Below, piece by piece: positions 10,486 through 20,880 of a stretch of 64,000 nucleotides of DNA. A program made the position numbers and the translations under genes. Below the pieces are notes generated by a model. That model did not search any database and was not told the DNA's origin. It worked only from the letters and a program-made list of their open reading frames with translations. The stretch is from NCBI GenBank assembly GCA_903632075.3, contig CAHIKZ030000838.1:575001-639000 (forward strand), read 5' to 3'. Origin of the DNA: Acanthosepion pharaonis. Taxonomy: Eukaryota; Mollusca; Cephalopoda; Sepiida; Sepiidae. Every line of letters starts with the position of its first letter. The first letter of the stretch is position 1.

Positions 10486-10759
10486 GAGAGCGTTTTGTTG
10501 AACTTGTGATTAATGTTATTGACAAAAATCTTGAAACAACAAAGTCGAAAAACAAAGAGAGAAAAATTGATTGTTATGTCTCACTTCTCCGATCAAAGGA
10601 ACTAAACAAAAAAATCGACATTTTATTGATGCGAATATTGAAATAATCAATCGATGAGTGCAACACTCGTCTAACATTAACAAAAGTGTAGGTTTCTCGA
10701 TTAAAGAGTTTCTATCTCTTTGTTGAAAACGTTTCTGAAGCTCTAAGAGGGAAATTATC

Positions 10760-11365
10760 TAAAATTAGAAAGAAAGAAAGAAAGAAAGAAAGAATTACCA
10801 AAATTGAATGTATGAAAAGAACAAAAGACAGTATAGAAGAAATTATCAAACCTAAAACTAAGAAAAATAATGACGAGAAGAAAGAATCGTTAAAGAAACT
10901 AATAAAAAAAAAGAAAAATTCCTCAAACTGAAAATACGAAAGAAAGACAAGAAAAAAAGAAAAATTACAAAAACTGTGAGAAAGAAAGAAAGAAAAATGA
11001 AAAGAAAGAAACGAAAGAAAAATTGCAAAAACAGAAAGAAAGAAAAATTGCAAAACTGAAAAAAGAAAGAAAATGAAAAACTAAAAGAAACAAAGAAGGA
11101 ACGAACGAAAGAAAGAAGTATTACAAAAACTGAAAGAAAGGAAGAAAAAAAAGAGAGAAAACTTATAAAAACTGAAAGAAAAAATGAAAGACAGAGTGAA
11201 AGAACGAAAGAAATAAAATTACCGAACTGAAAAAAGAAAGAAATAAAAAGAAACAAAGAAAGAAAAATTAAAAAAAATTTCAAGAAAGAAATTTAAATCC
11301 CAAATATAAGTAAAAAAAAAAAATCTGAAAGATATTCCAGAGATAAAGCAGTAATCTGCAAAAGA
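10760..11365. repeat. Polypurine (GAAA-type) tract, about 600 bp
   Basis: The plus strand is almost entirely A and G, with recurring GAAAGAAAGAAA and CAAAAACTGAAAG. The minus-strand open frames read as F/L/S-rich nonsense. It looks like an old, degenerate GAAA array. Confidence 0.85.
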
Positions 11366-11459
11366 AAAAAATGGGAATAAAAATGCCTTCGAAGTAGAAC
11401 GTAAAACGAAATTAGAAATGAAAGAGGTAAAGAAAGCAGTAATGAAAATTCGTATCGAC

Positions 11460-12220
11460 TAAACAAACAAGCAGTCGGCGCACTTGCGTTGCGCTGTCTG
11501 GCATTGTAAAATTGTTCTGTTGCGCTGACAATGCTAAGTAATTGTATTATACGTCAGAAGCGAAAGCAGTCTCGTACATGTCAGCTGGAAGCCAGGCAAG
11601 GGAACCTCTCAAGGGGAGCTGCGAGCACAAACTGGCTCCCATGCTCGCCTAGAGGATTGTCGCTTTTCTCTCCCAAAGAATGATTTCTTTGCGAACAATT
11701 TGGATTGGTCTTTGTCATTGAAGAACCGAGAATGATCCCTGGGGATAGACACTGTGTGTGGGGAGTGTCGCATTTAGGCTCAGCCGAGAGAACAAGAGTC
11801 GGAGTCCCTGCAAAGATGCATAATCTAGAACGCAACGATGGTATGTTCCAACGCCATTAACGTTTTTGAAAATCTCAAAACAAAAGGTATTTGGTTTCAT
11901 CACTACGCCGTCGCAATGAGAGACAGATGAGAAAAAGATAATATGCTTGCTATCACGCATTATGTGGGAGGGTAAATAAAGGAAAAATATGTGTAAGGAG
12001 TAAAGTTAACATAGAAAAAGACTAGCTTTAAATAACTCAGAGCATCTGTCGTAAGCAACGGTAAGTACGCTTGTCGCCAAAACTGTACACCAAACGTAGT
12101 AATTTCGATCTTCAACATCAACCTTACTAGGTTAAACTAAGATTAACTTATTAAATCTTTATGCAGTATAAACCATACTAGAAATTATTACTACTAATGG
12201 CCTGGGAAATTTTATTTTAT
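11460..12220. other. Higher-GC island, function unknown
   Basis: Sequence from 11,460 to about 11,950 is visibly richer in G and C than its flanks and has no microsatellite or known repeat. No long open frame and no splice-flanked exon could be argued. It may be unique non-coding DNA or an unknown repeat. Confidence 0.35.
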
Positions 12221-12224
12221 CAAA

Positions 12225-12690
12225 ACTAAGAATCTGCAATGTTATTAATCCTGATCTGGCATCTCGGCTTCATTCACTTCCCCCGCGTCGTAACATAGCT
12301 TCTTTGTGCGTTTTCTATAAATACTTTCATGGTAATTGTTCTGATACGTTTCTCTGTGATACGTAGACTTTATGAATTAAGCGCAATACTAGATTGATAG
12401 CTAGGTCACATTATTTAGCAGTTGAAACGGCTAGACGTAACTAGAAGTTCTATGCTAACAGTTTCTTCTCTCGCCTGTGGAACTCTCTTCCGTCTATTTG
12501 ATTCCCAGTCAATTTTGATCTTCAAAAATTTAAATACAATGTCAGTTGTTATCTCTCTTCCTTATTCTTGTTCTTTTATTGTTCTCATTCCTTAATAGTG
12601 TTTTTTATTCTCATATTCTCTAACACTTCGTAAACACTTGCGTCATAGTGGCTTTATTGCTTTGCTTGAGGTAAACTGAATAAAAATATA
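12225..12690 (+). pseudogene. LINE ORF C-terminal relic and 3' tail
   Basis: Readable pieces are [50 protein letters not shown] and FDLQKFKYNVSCYLSSL. The same ordered blocks occur on the minus strand at 43,870-44,345 and 63,230-63,640 and on the plus strand at 32,040-32,356, so one LINE family has at least four 3' remnants here. Several stops and small gaps show decay. The tail near 12,665-12,690 (GAGGTAAACTGAATAAAAAT) ends where the mariner relic begins. RT catalytic motifs lie upstream and are absent in this copy. Confidence 0.85.
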
Positions 12691-12691
12691 T

Positions 12692-13437
12692 TGTATGTTC
12701 GAAAAGTAATTACGTCCTACCAGAAAAGATATAAAACAAATTTAATGTTAAATTTGTTTAAATATTATTTATCAAAAATTCCAACGAGAAGGCAGATGCT
12801 CGATTCGGCTTTCAAAGTTTTCCCCGAAATCAAGTTTGATCGATCATATCATTGATATGGAGGAACTTCCTGTCTTAACAATCTTATTTTTTCTTGGGTT
12901 TGTTTTCCATACTGTGCTCCTGCATTATCATGATAGAAAATGGTTTTACAAGGAATAGCTTCGATGAAATGTTTAATTTATTCGATCAAGTCGTTTGCAA
13001 TAAATGTCTGCTGTAATGATCTTTCCATGTTCCAGTACCTTGTAATGGACGACGCAAATATTTTATACATGGAGAAAGAAAAGAAGGAGTTTGACACTGG
13101 TTTCTGATCTGTCATTTTCGTTTTCTGTGAACGGGCAAATCCCATTTTTCATCACCTTTAACAATGTGAGGCAAAAATAAATGATTAGCATTGCTGGTGA
13201 AAAGACTGCTTCATAGAGTGAAACGTTGTATTCGGTTCTCAGGCGAAATCTCATAAAAAAATCCAAATTCCTACTTTTTGGTATTAAACTCTGAAATGCA
13301 CTATAAACAACACAGTTTGGGACAGAAGAAATAACAAACTCAAGACGCATTTTCCCACCATTCAGCCTTGCTTCTACTTTGGTTTGTTGATTCATAAGTC
13401 ATAGCGGTCAAATACGTAATTACTTTTCGAACACTCT
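12692..13437 (-). mobile_element. mariner relic, about 740 bp, minus strand
   Basis: TGTTCGAAAAGTAATTACGT at 12,696 and its reverse complement ending at 13,433 form 20-bp terminal inverted repeats of mariner type. Between them, read on the minus strand, are GDEKWDLPVHRKRK, CIKYLRRPLQGTG, DIYCKRLDRIN, YHDNAGAQ, and FESRIEHLPSRWNF after frame changes. GDEKW holds the first catalytic Asp environment and the HDN block the second. The YSPDL-type third block is disrupted. Several stops make it inactive, and the N-terminal DNA-binding region is shortened. Confidence 0.85.
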
Positions 13438-13464
13438 AATATTAGAATTAGAACGGTTCATTTG

Positions 13465-13469
<5 letters not shown>

Positions 13470-13516
<47 letters not shown>

Positions 13517-13566
13517 CATGTATGTATGTATGTATGTATGTATGTATGTATGGATGTATGTATATG
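13470..13566. repeat. (TA)n followed by (TATG)n
   Basis: TA to 13,511, then about 12 units of TATG/TACA type. Confidence 0.95.
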
Positions 13567-14085
13567 CAGGTATTTCCATAGCCACATATCAAACCTTTAT
13601 CGTCTTATTCTCTTTAGAACATGGTAACTGTGTCGCTGTATCTCATTCTTATTTTAAACTTTAAACATCCAGTTAAGAGCAAAACTTCTTCCCAGTAAAC
13701 AGCCATTTGCAATTTTGCAAAAGGTCGCTGGAAATGTTCTGAACGCGTTTCTTAGCATAACCATCGATATACCAACACGGATCAATAAGTTCATAGTTTA
13801 ACACAATGACTAACTACATTTTACATCTGAAAATATAACTGAGTTAAGTACATTGACAAAGAAAGAGAATATATTTTTTGGGAACATTTTTTTTGTTTTT
13901 GTTTTATTTCTGTAAGCTACGTGAATATTGATCAACTTATGTACGAGGGTCTCCCAATAAAACAGTAATAAACTGAATTTTGCTTTAGATTTTTAGGGTA
14001 TTATACTCTATTTAGGGTTATAAGAATTGAGTGTAGATAATATCCGTACATTACTTTTTAAATATTAGGATATATTCAAAGTTTG
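13567..14085. other. AT-rich spacer, nothing recognised
   Basis: No gene, repeat family or RNA recognised. Confidence 0.5.
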
Positions 14086-14475
14086 ATTAATTTGTTTGTT
14101 TGTTTGTTTGTTTTATGGATTATCAACCCCTTGCATGTTAATTAAAGCCAGGAAAATAATCTAAGATAGTAGGAATATTTTTCTAGATAATAATGATTTA
14201 ATGATACACGTCCTACTAATTAACCCATGGCTGGGGGAGAAGAGGTGGATTCATATAATTCCCAACAGTATTTGGGCATAAGGGAACATAACGAACACCA
14301 CTAGAATTGGAACTCGGTTCTTTGATGTCCAATTCCGAGCCGTTATTCATTACACCTCCCGCACATCCAAGCTTACAGCACCTGGTATTCCCAAGCGATT
14401 ACCCATCTAGATACTGACTAGACTCGACGTTGCTTAACATCGGTGATCGTACGTGAACCGATTAATTCGAAATGA
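14086..14475 (-). mobile_element. SINE with 5S-rRNA-like head plus tRNA-like unit
   Basis: On the minus strand, 14,462 to about 14,371 reads like 5S rRNA from about nucleotide 25 to the end: GTTAAGCAACGTCGAGTCTA, TCAGTATCTAGATGGGTAAT, CGCTTGGGAATACCAGGTGC, TGTAAGCTT. Immediately after it, GGGAGGTGTAATGAATAACG and GAGTTCCAATTCTAG resemble tRNA-type boxes A and B, and then CACCTCTTCTCCCCCAGCCA and TGGGTTAATTAGTAGGAC match the body of the family 1 SINEs. A TTTG run at 14,090-14,112 lies at the 3' end. The 5S part is diverged and has lost its 5' end, so it is not a gene. Confidence 0.8.
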
Positions 14476-14624
14476 TTAATAATGTGAGACGTAGTGTATA
14501 TTCTAACCCCTGGCAAAATTGATAATAGTTATAAAAATGCATTTCAGATGTTACTACTTGGCTACCATTGTAGCAAACAAAAACCAGATAGTTTGTCAAA
14601 CTATCAGACGACTATAGAAATGGA

Positions 14625-14795
14625 CAGATCCAGATAGAAAGGCAGATGATCTGTGCCAGACTCAGATAGAAAGGCAGATGATCTGTGCCAGACTCAGATA
14701 GAAAGGCAGATGATCTGTGCCAGACTCAGATAGAAAGACAGATGATCTGTGCCAGACTCAGATAGAAAGACAGATGATCTGTGCCAGACTAAGCT
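14625..14795. repeat. 33-bp minisatellite, about five units
   Basis: Unit CAGATAGAAAGGCAGATGAT + CTGTGCCAGACTC, nearly identical between copies (G/A change in GGCAG/GACAG splits early and late units). Units are directly adjacent with no spacers. Confidence 0.95.
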
Positions 14796-14799
14796 AAAC

Positions 14800-15835
14800 T
14801 GGATAAATATCTATAAACGAACATGTTTCGTTCGAATGGATGGAAATGCGTAAGTGTTTGCTATAATCCTGCATAATTCATACAGGGATATATACACTGA
14901 CTTCTTGCATTCATTCGTTAAATTAATTGCAAGACAAATACTTTCTAGCATCTGATATGCAAATTAACGCGTTTTTTGGTTTGTTTTTTTTTTTTCTTAG
15001 TGTTCTTAAATCATGCAAATTATTTTTCTATTATTACCTTTTTTTAGTTTTTTGTTATTCATTTTAAATTACTTTTATTTATTTTTTGTGATATGCAGAT
15101 ATGATGCTAATTCCTTCAAGTAGCCTCTGGTTATCTTTAATTAATACTTGAATTAGCTAAAAAAATAATTCTTTTTTAATTTGCAATTAAAGTCTTAGTT
15201 ATGCAAATTAGTTTTGTTCATGAAATCAGGGCTTCAATTGCGTTAGTTTCTTTTCTCTCGCTGCATTCAGTCTTCGCAATTTATGATTTATATTTTCGCA
15301 TTTGGTGTGTGTATGTCATATTGAGTGGGAATGAAGGTACGTATGCGTCTGTTTAATTAAGATATGCATACGTAGTGATACACTGATGGCAAATAGAAAT
15401 GCATTAAATTGAACAGGTTTTTCCGTATACACAGGATTAAGCGTACAGGAAGTATAGATGGATTACACAAAATGATCAGATATAGAAATCAATATTTTTA
15501 TAGATTCTAAAATAAGAAATGTAAGTATTCATAAATATACAATCAAGCATGGAGGCATTCCTTGACATCAATTATCTAACCTAACAGGTGGGGAGTGCGA
15601 GAAAGTCTGCAAAAGTTGATCTAACAAGGCACCTGAAGGTGCACCGGGCCCCTGATCCTGACGAAGACCACAAAGAAACAACATAGCCCGAAGATCTTGT
15701 TTGCTATGCTATGCTAGAGGAAAAGTATGTACGTTACTTGATGGTTTCAAAAGTTACAGTCGGTTTTATGACCGACAATAAAAAATTACGTTAAAATGGC
15801 AGCGATGGTCATGCTAGTTTAAAAAATAGATCTCC
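14800..15835. other. AT-rich spacer
   Basis: No gene recognised. A short GC-richer patch at 15,585-15,720 includes GGCACCTGAAGGTGC, a small hairpin. Confidence 0.5.
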
Positions 15836-15847
15836 ATCACACTCAGA

Positions 15848-15930
15848 CACACACGCACGCACACACACACATATATATATTTATATATATGTATGTATGA
15901 ATGGATGGATGTATATATGTATGCGTGTGT
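15848..15930. repeat. (CA)n/(TA)n/(TATG)n microsatellite
   Basis: ACACGCACGCACACACAC, then TA and ATGTATG variants, at the left edge of the dispersed repeat at 15,940. Confidence 0.9.
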
Positions 15931-15939
15931 GGTGTGTAG

Positions 15940-16108
15940 TAAGCATAAAATTCTTCCAAAAACATGAAATCGTATTTTACTTCACTTCGACGATTTTGAA
16001 TAACGATACTGGATAACAAAAAAGACAACATTGTTTCGACTCTAGATATGACCTCTTCAGATTAATAATGGTTTTATTTTCATGGTTAATTTATTTTAAT
16101 GGTTAATT

Positions 16109-16153
<45 letters not shown>
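15940..16153. repeat. Dispersed repeat pair, copy 2, with (TA)n
   Basis: Homologue of 9,926-10,080. The right-hand TA run spans 16,111-16,152. Confidence 0.8.
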
Positions 16154-16155
<2 letters not shown>

Positions 16156-16156
<1 letters not shown>

Positions 16157-16262
16157 CATCCAGGCGGTGTAATGGTTAGCAAGTTTGTCTTCCTATAAAA
16201 ATTACGACTGAGAAGTGACCTCAGTACTCAGTGGGTGCCCCATAATTTCGGCATTGTGACAC
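16156..16262 (+). mobile_element. tRNA-like SINE head, fragment
   Basis: GGCGGTGTAATGGTTAGCAAG resembles a tRNA box A and matches family 1 heads. No convincing box B follows, and TA runs bound both sides. Confidence 0.45.
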
Positions 16263-16276
16263 ATTTAAACTATGCT

Positions 16277-16335
<59 letters not shown>
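16277..16335. repeat. (TA)n run
   Basis: About 57 bp of TA. Confidence 0.95.
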
Positions 16336-16338
<3 letters not shown>

Positions 16339-16450
16339 TGATTAAATTACAGACATTATATTTGCTAATTTTTAATAAAATCCGTTCATACTCACGAATA
16401 ATCTTCTGTGCATTGATGTTAAAGGATGAGATATACACACATATATACAC
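16336..16450 (-). repeat. Dispersed repeat, copy B
   Basis: Minus-strand homologue of about 800-905, sharing CAGAAGATTATTCGTGAGTA-type sequence against CAAAAGCTTGTCTGTGAATA in the other copy. Both copies have a TA run at the same end. Confidence 0.7.
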
Positions 16451-16518
16451 ACAATAATTTACCAAAAGGCAGAAGAAATTTGAGCCTGAAAATATTATAT
16501 ACATAGAATATTATTATT

Positions 16519-16521
<3 letters not shown>

Positions 16522-16580
<59 letters not shown>
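16522..16580. repeat. (TA)n run
   Basis: About 56 bp of TA. A (GATA)7 tract follows at 16,780-16,806. Confidence 0.95.
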
Positions 16581-16583
<3 letters not shown>

Positions 16584-17046
16584 AAGAAAGTTTAGTCACA
16601 ATCTTAAATCGAAAATGCTAAAAGATACATGGGCGCTAAACTTAGAATTTCTTTTAAATTTTTGACATCCAGTTTATCTAGATTCTTATACTAGTCCACC
16701 TTATTCGGTCTAGGAATGAAACGTGTAACGTAGAATTTATTCTTTTATATTATCATGTAATTACCCTGTATTAGTCTAAGATAGATAGATAGATAGATAG
16801 ATAGATGTGTAAGTTCAAGCAAGAATATATGCATAAATACGCATAAAAATAAGGATAAATATATGTATATATGTATCATGACCTTGCTGCGTTTAAGTGA
16901 AAGTGTTTTATTACGTGATGACATTAAAATACGAGGAAAAAAATGTGCAGCAAAATCTTACAAGAACAGAAAGAACACCCACCAATCCTGCTGCAGGTTT
17001 GCATATGCGTGCGTCTAGTTAATATAGACACAAGCATTTAAGGGAA
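16581..17046. other. AT-rich spacer with one short (GATA)n
   Basis: No gene recognised. Confidence 0.5.
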
Positions 17047-17048
17047 TT

Positions 17049-17327
17049 ATGCGGAGAAAAACTTACGTTCGGCACAATGGATGGCAAGTGATCTGTGGAA
17101 CTGCTGAGAGGAACAAGTTAAGGGAACAGGGCTCCCTAATATCTTTCGACTGTTTAGATACGGTTGTCGTTCTTCTCTTGGATGGTCCCCGACTTTCGCC
17201 CGAGTTGGAAAGAATTCAAAGAAGCTTAGCCGTAGAACCACGCAAAGAAAGATTATTAAGTCTTGGACGTTGCCTTTTGTCTAAGCCAAACGCGATCTCA
17301 AAGGTCTCTGGCAATCGTTTCAGATAA
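17049..17327 (+). CDS. Unrecognised 92-codon open frame in a higher-GC island
   Basis: I do not recognise the product. The frame starts with MRRKTYVRHNGW and continues without low-complexity repeats (LDGPRLSPELERIQRSL, EPRKERLLSLGR). It is free of the microsatellites that make most open frames here, and base composition is nearer to coding DNA than its flanks. No polyadenylation signal, promoter or clear splice sites were identified, and the minus strand is also open for 65 codons, which weakens the case. It could be an exon, a small orphan gene, or chance. Confidence 0.2.
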   Translation: MRRKTYVRHNGWQVICGTAERNKLREQGSLISFDCLDTVVVLLLDGPRLSPELERIQRSLAVEPRKERLLSLGRCLLSKPNAISKVSGNRFR

Positions 17328-17524
17328 CGCAAAGGTTGCTACAAAAAAAAAACTCATCCTGATCTAATCCTATTAGAGACAAAGTCACAAGGGGCCAAAG
17401 CAAAGAGCTGTTTACGGCATAATCTTTCGACGTTTTATTCAAAACGGCTTTTGAATTGGATTGGGAAGATCATTGCTACACTGTGTTGCCTTACGAAGAC
17501 GATGAATAGAAAGATAGAGACCGG

Positions 17525-17528
17525 AAAG

Positions 17529-17583
<55 letters not shown>

Positions 17584-17585
17584 AT
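17525..17585. repeat. (GAAA)n microsatellite
   Basis: About 15 units; open frames through it on both strands are translated repeat. Confidence 0.95.
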
Positions 17586-18095
17586 AAAATGCAGGCAGGC
17601 ATGGGTCGAAATACGTTGTATGATGAGATAAGAAAGCAGTGATGGGGTTAAGGCCATATGGATTTTCCTTCGCTGTCATTGTAAATAGGTTTGTCTGATT
17701 TACATGAAGTTTCAACTTGTATTTTTTTATTATTTCTATTATTATTTAACTATATTTCTTTTCTAGTGTTGTCCGCAGGCGCCTGTGTACGTGTATTTGT
17801 ATCTGCGTGTGCGTCTATTTTCATTTGCGTATTCCTACATGCATGCATTTCCATTAAATGTTTATCCGAGTTCGTTTGCATATATATGTATATGTGTGTG
17901 TCTGTGTGCGTGTGTGTGTCTGTGTGTGCGTGCGCGCACGCTCATGCGCGTACTATTTTATTTATTCAAGATGTGGGAAGAGAAGGAAGAGATGGAAGAT
18001 CTGCAATTCTCTATTTAGTTCAACTGGTACCAATACTGTCGACCTCTGTCAGTTTTGCAAAGATTCTAGGATCAGATGAGTGACAGATTAAACCA
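17586..18095. other. Mixed spacer with TG/GC-rich runs
   Basis: A TGTGTG/GCGCGC-rich stretch at 17,890-17,950 gives C/V/A-rich open frames with no protein meaning. Confidence 0.5.
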
Positions 18096-18099
18096 TGTT

Positions 18100-18103
18100 T
18101 GAC

Positions 18104-18170
<67 letters not shown>

Positions 18171-18171
18171 A
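18100..18171. repeat. (GATA)n microsatellite
   Basis: About 17 units. Confidence 0.95.
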
Positions 18172-18179
18172 TATGTGTG

Positions 18180-18323
18180 TAGAGAGAGAGAGAAAACGAA
18201 AGGGACAGAGATTCTATATTCTGCTTAATATTTAAATACTGAAAATTTCTGAAAACAAAAGAGCAAGTTAAAACAATGTGTATTCTGTTAGGGAGAAATG
18301 CAGATGTGCAATCAGTGATATGT

Positions 18324-18370
<47 letters not shown>

Positions 18371-18394
18371 AGGAAGGAAGGAAGGGATGGGTGA

Positions 18395-18450
<56 letters not shown>

Positions 18451-18490
18451 AAAATTCTCATGTCAATTAATTAGATACGAACAAATTAAG
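18180..18490. repeat. Dispersed repeat with embedded (GAAA)n, copy 1
   Basis: Flanks of the GAAA run (18,323-18,455) match the flanks of the GAAA run at 20,770-20,836: ATATTTAAATACT, CAGAAAACAAAAGA-type, GGGAGAAATGCAGA and, to the right, AATTCTCATGTCAATTAATT against AATTCTCTCATTAATTAC. The microsatellite therefore sits inside a dispersed repeat and has expanded differently in the two copies. This copy also has a GAAGGAAG interruption. Confidence 0.75.
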
Positions 18491-18842
18491 TTATAATGAA
18501 TCCTGGGGATTTTTTAATTCTCTTTGCGATCAGATTTGTGATTTGTAAATTGTGATTTGTTTTATATGCGAAATATTGCTTCTTCAAGTCAATTAATGGA
18601 GAATTGAAAGGTGAGTGCCCTCGAAAATGATAAGAGGCAATGGGATATATAAAGGTTGGTTGAGGGCAAATACATTTAGCAACAGAAATATAATTGGTTA
18701 CCAAAGGGATCTGAACTAAGAACTAAAACCTCATTGTAGTCTGGTTCCGAGTCCCATGACTTGCTAATTATTTAAATATACCAGCTGGTTCTACGATGTT
18801 GTATAGCCAAAATACGAATTCGTGAAGAGAGTTGATATTTTA
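18491..18842. other. AT-rich spacer
   Basis: Nothing recognised; possibly the diverged remainder of the repeat at 18,180. Confidence 0.4.
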
Positions 18843-18961
18843 GATAGATAGATAGATAGATAGATTAGCAGACTGAAATAGATAGATAGATAGATAGATA
18901 GATAGATTAGCAGACGGAAATAGATAGATAGATAGATAGATAGATAGATTAGCAGACGGAA

Positions 18962-19016
<55 letters not shown>

Positions 19017-19017
19017 T
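18843..19017. repeat. (GATA)n higher-order repeat
   Basis: Four GATA blocks of growing length separated by TTAGCAGACKGAAA spacers, so a block-plus-spacer unit has duplicated. Confidence 0.95.
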
Positions 19018-19121
19018 CAGACAAAACACAAAGATAGACCAAATAGATATACATATACACACGCGCACACAGACACGAATACACAAGAATCTACCCAAAA
19101 TCAGAAGGGATTTGAACGCGA

Positions 19122-19125
<4 letters not shown>

Positions 19126-19171
<46 letters not shown>
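19126..19171. repeat. (CA)n(TA)n run
   Basis: Short CA then about 36 bp of TA. Confidence 0.95.
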
Positions 19172-19176
<5 letters not shown>

Positions 19177-19685
19177 GCACTCACCTTCAGTATGTATGCA
19201 GTGATCTTATGAAGATTAATGTTTCAAAAGGGTGTGTATAAAATTTGCAAAATTCCTTTATCCAAATATATGAGTACCATCTTTATCATGAAGGCTTCCC
19301 ATGGCCAAATTCGTAATGTAACGCTTCGGCTATGGTAGTGGTTTCTCTGGTGACAAAAAATGAGTTACGGATTCGCGGCCTAGCTGAATGCACATTCATC
19401 TTTGCTTCTTGATCTAGGCCGGTTGATGTTTAAGAAAATAAAAGTAAATAGGGATGTCAACTGAAATATGTCTACCCACAAAAAGTGCTGTTTCTTGTAT
19501 TAAAAAAAACAAAACCGTATTAAAAAAAAAATCTATTTTAAAATTGAAGCAAATATTGATTTGAAGAAATCTGAATGATAGATATAGATGGCCTCTACTA
19601 TAAGAATGATTTGCATCATGTAAGGAGGGGATACAGGTCAGATTCCTGTCGGGGGGCACATTTTTCTTTAGTATAAAAAAATAAA
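19172..19685. other. Spacer with a weak tRNA-like box
   Basis: GGTCAGATTCC within ACAGG-TCAGATT-CCTGT (19,636-19,652) looks like a T-arm, but no matching acceptor stem or box A was found. Otherwise unassigned. Confidence 0.35.
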
Positions 19686-19686
19686 T

Positions 19687-19726
19687 AAATATATATATAT
19701 ATATATATATATATTGACCACTAATA

Positions 19727-19786
<60 letters not shown>
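19687..19786. repeat. (TA)n and (GT)n microsatellites
   Basis: TA 19,689-19,712, spacer, then about 56 bp of GT at 19,730-19,785. Confidence 0.95.
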
Positions 19787-20189
19787 AGGATTCACTCCAA
19801 AAGTAATATAGCCAATAACCCTTAATTTTTGTTTCTATTAGAAATAACATGTGAGTGGCAATCTGACAAATTGGTGTCTGGAAATAAAGTGAGTGCGAAC
19901 CAGAAGTGTGAAAATGAATTCCTCTATACCGCCCCCCAAATAAAATAAAATAATAAAATCATTGATTTTCATCGACGTTTTCTGGATGTTCTTTGATACT
20001 CAACAGTGAATGAGAGAAGAGTTAGACGGGGGTAATGCGCTTCAGCAGTACTAACCATGTCCCAAAACTCACCCTATCAGCCATGTTCCACCGTTATGAG
20101 GGGGATCAATGTAGAAAAAGAGTGTTCTAGCAGGGTATTTGCCCTCTCCCCATAGGTGTTACTCCACCCCTTGTATTTTTATCACCACC

Positions 20190-20510
20190 ACCCACAACCG
20201 AGCAAGGCGATAATGCCACTAATATGCAAGGGGCTAAAAGAAATGAAAGAGAGTGCAAAAGACTTTAGAAGGAATAGGAAACCCAATCCTAAAAAGAAAA
20301 CACGGTATAAATCTCTATTGTCAGGAGTATGAACCGAATGCTAGGCGAATCTATCTACTCATATTGAGGAAAAATGAATAAATTCATAAGTAAAATTTAG
20401 GCGTTAGAAATATAGGGTTGAAGTAGATTTTAGATGAAACAGGAAAACCAATTCTAAGCAAGGAATAAAAGGTAAACCTCTATTCTTGTTCAAAAGATCA
20501 GGAAGAAATG
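20190..20510 (-). repeat. LINE 3'-tail type repeat, minus strand
   Basis: GAGCAAGGCGATAATGCCAC + TAATATGCAAGG matches the LINE tail sequence at 40,795, 43,890 and 63,235 (consensus CAAGCAAGGCAATAATGCCA). The next block, TAGGAAACCCAATCCTAAA, is shared with 40,880 and occurs again as GGAAAACCAATTCTAAGCAA at 20,440, so part of it is tandemly duplicated. No coding remains. Confidence 0.7.
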
Positions 20511-20639
20511 TGAAATTGTAATTTCGTTGGAAATAAAAGCGGGGGATTATATTCGAACCTCCCCTTGTATATATAGATTAATGGAGTGTAATGCTTTTTT
20601 AGAGCGAAATAGAGAGACAGAGAGCGATAGATAAAGCGA

Positions 20640-20782
20640 TAGAAAGAGAGGGAGTGAGAGAGAGAAAGAAAGATTCTATTGCATATTTAAATACTAACAA
20701 ATTCAGAAAACAAAAGATGAAATTGTAACTGTGGGTGTGCTGCGAGAGAGAAATATAGACGGGTTTCCATGATAAGTAGAAA

Positions 20783-20834
<52 letters not shown>

Positions 20835-20880
20835 AATTCTCTCATTAATTACAAATTCAGTAACAATGAGGTTATAAAGA
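20640..20880. repeat. Dispersed repeat with embedded (GAAA)n, copy 2
   Basis: Partner of 18,180-18,490; its GAAA run is 20,783-20,836. Confidence 0.75.

Noticed and set aside
10712..11283. Phe/Ser/Leu-rich membrane-like open frames on the minus strand
   Set aside because: Direct translation of a degenerate polypurine tract with no start context or conservation signal.
14371..14462. Functional 5S rRNA gene
   Set aside because: The 5' part is missing and many bases differ from the conserved 5S sequence; it is joined to a SINE body.
14625..14795. CRISPR-like direct repeats
   Set aside because: Units are adjacent 33-bp copies with no variable spacers, in a eukaryotic context.
15640..15690. Hammerhead-like CTGACGAAGACC...AAAGAAACAA
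   Set aside because: No pairing for stem II or stem I; probably chance.
17691..18083. 130-codon open frame rich in Cys, Val and Ala
   Set aside because: Its core is translated TGTG/GCGC repeat and overlapping frames are equally open.
19580..19655. tRNA gene
   Set aside because: A T-arm-like hairpin is present, but there is no matching acceptor stem, D-arm or anticodon stem.
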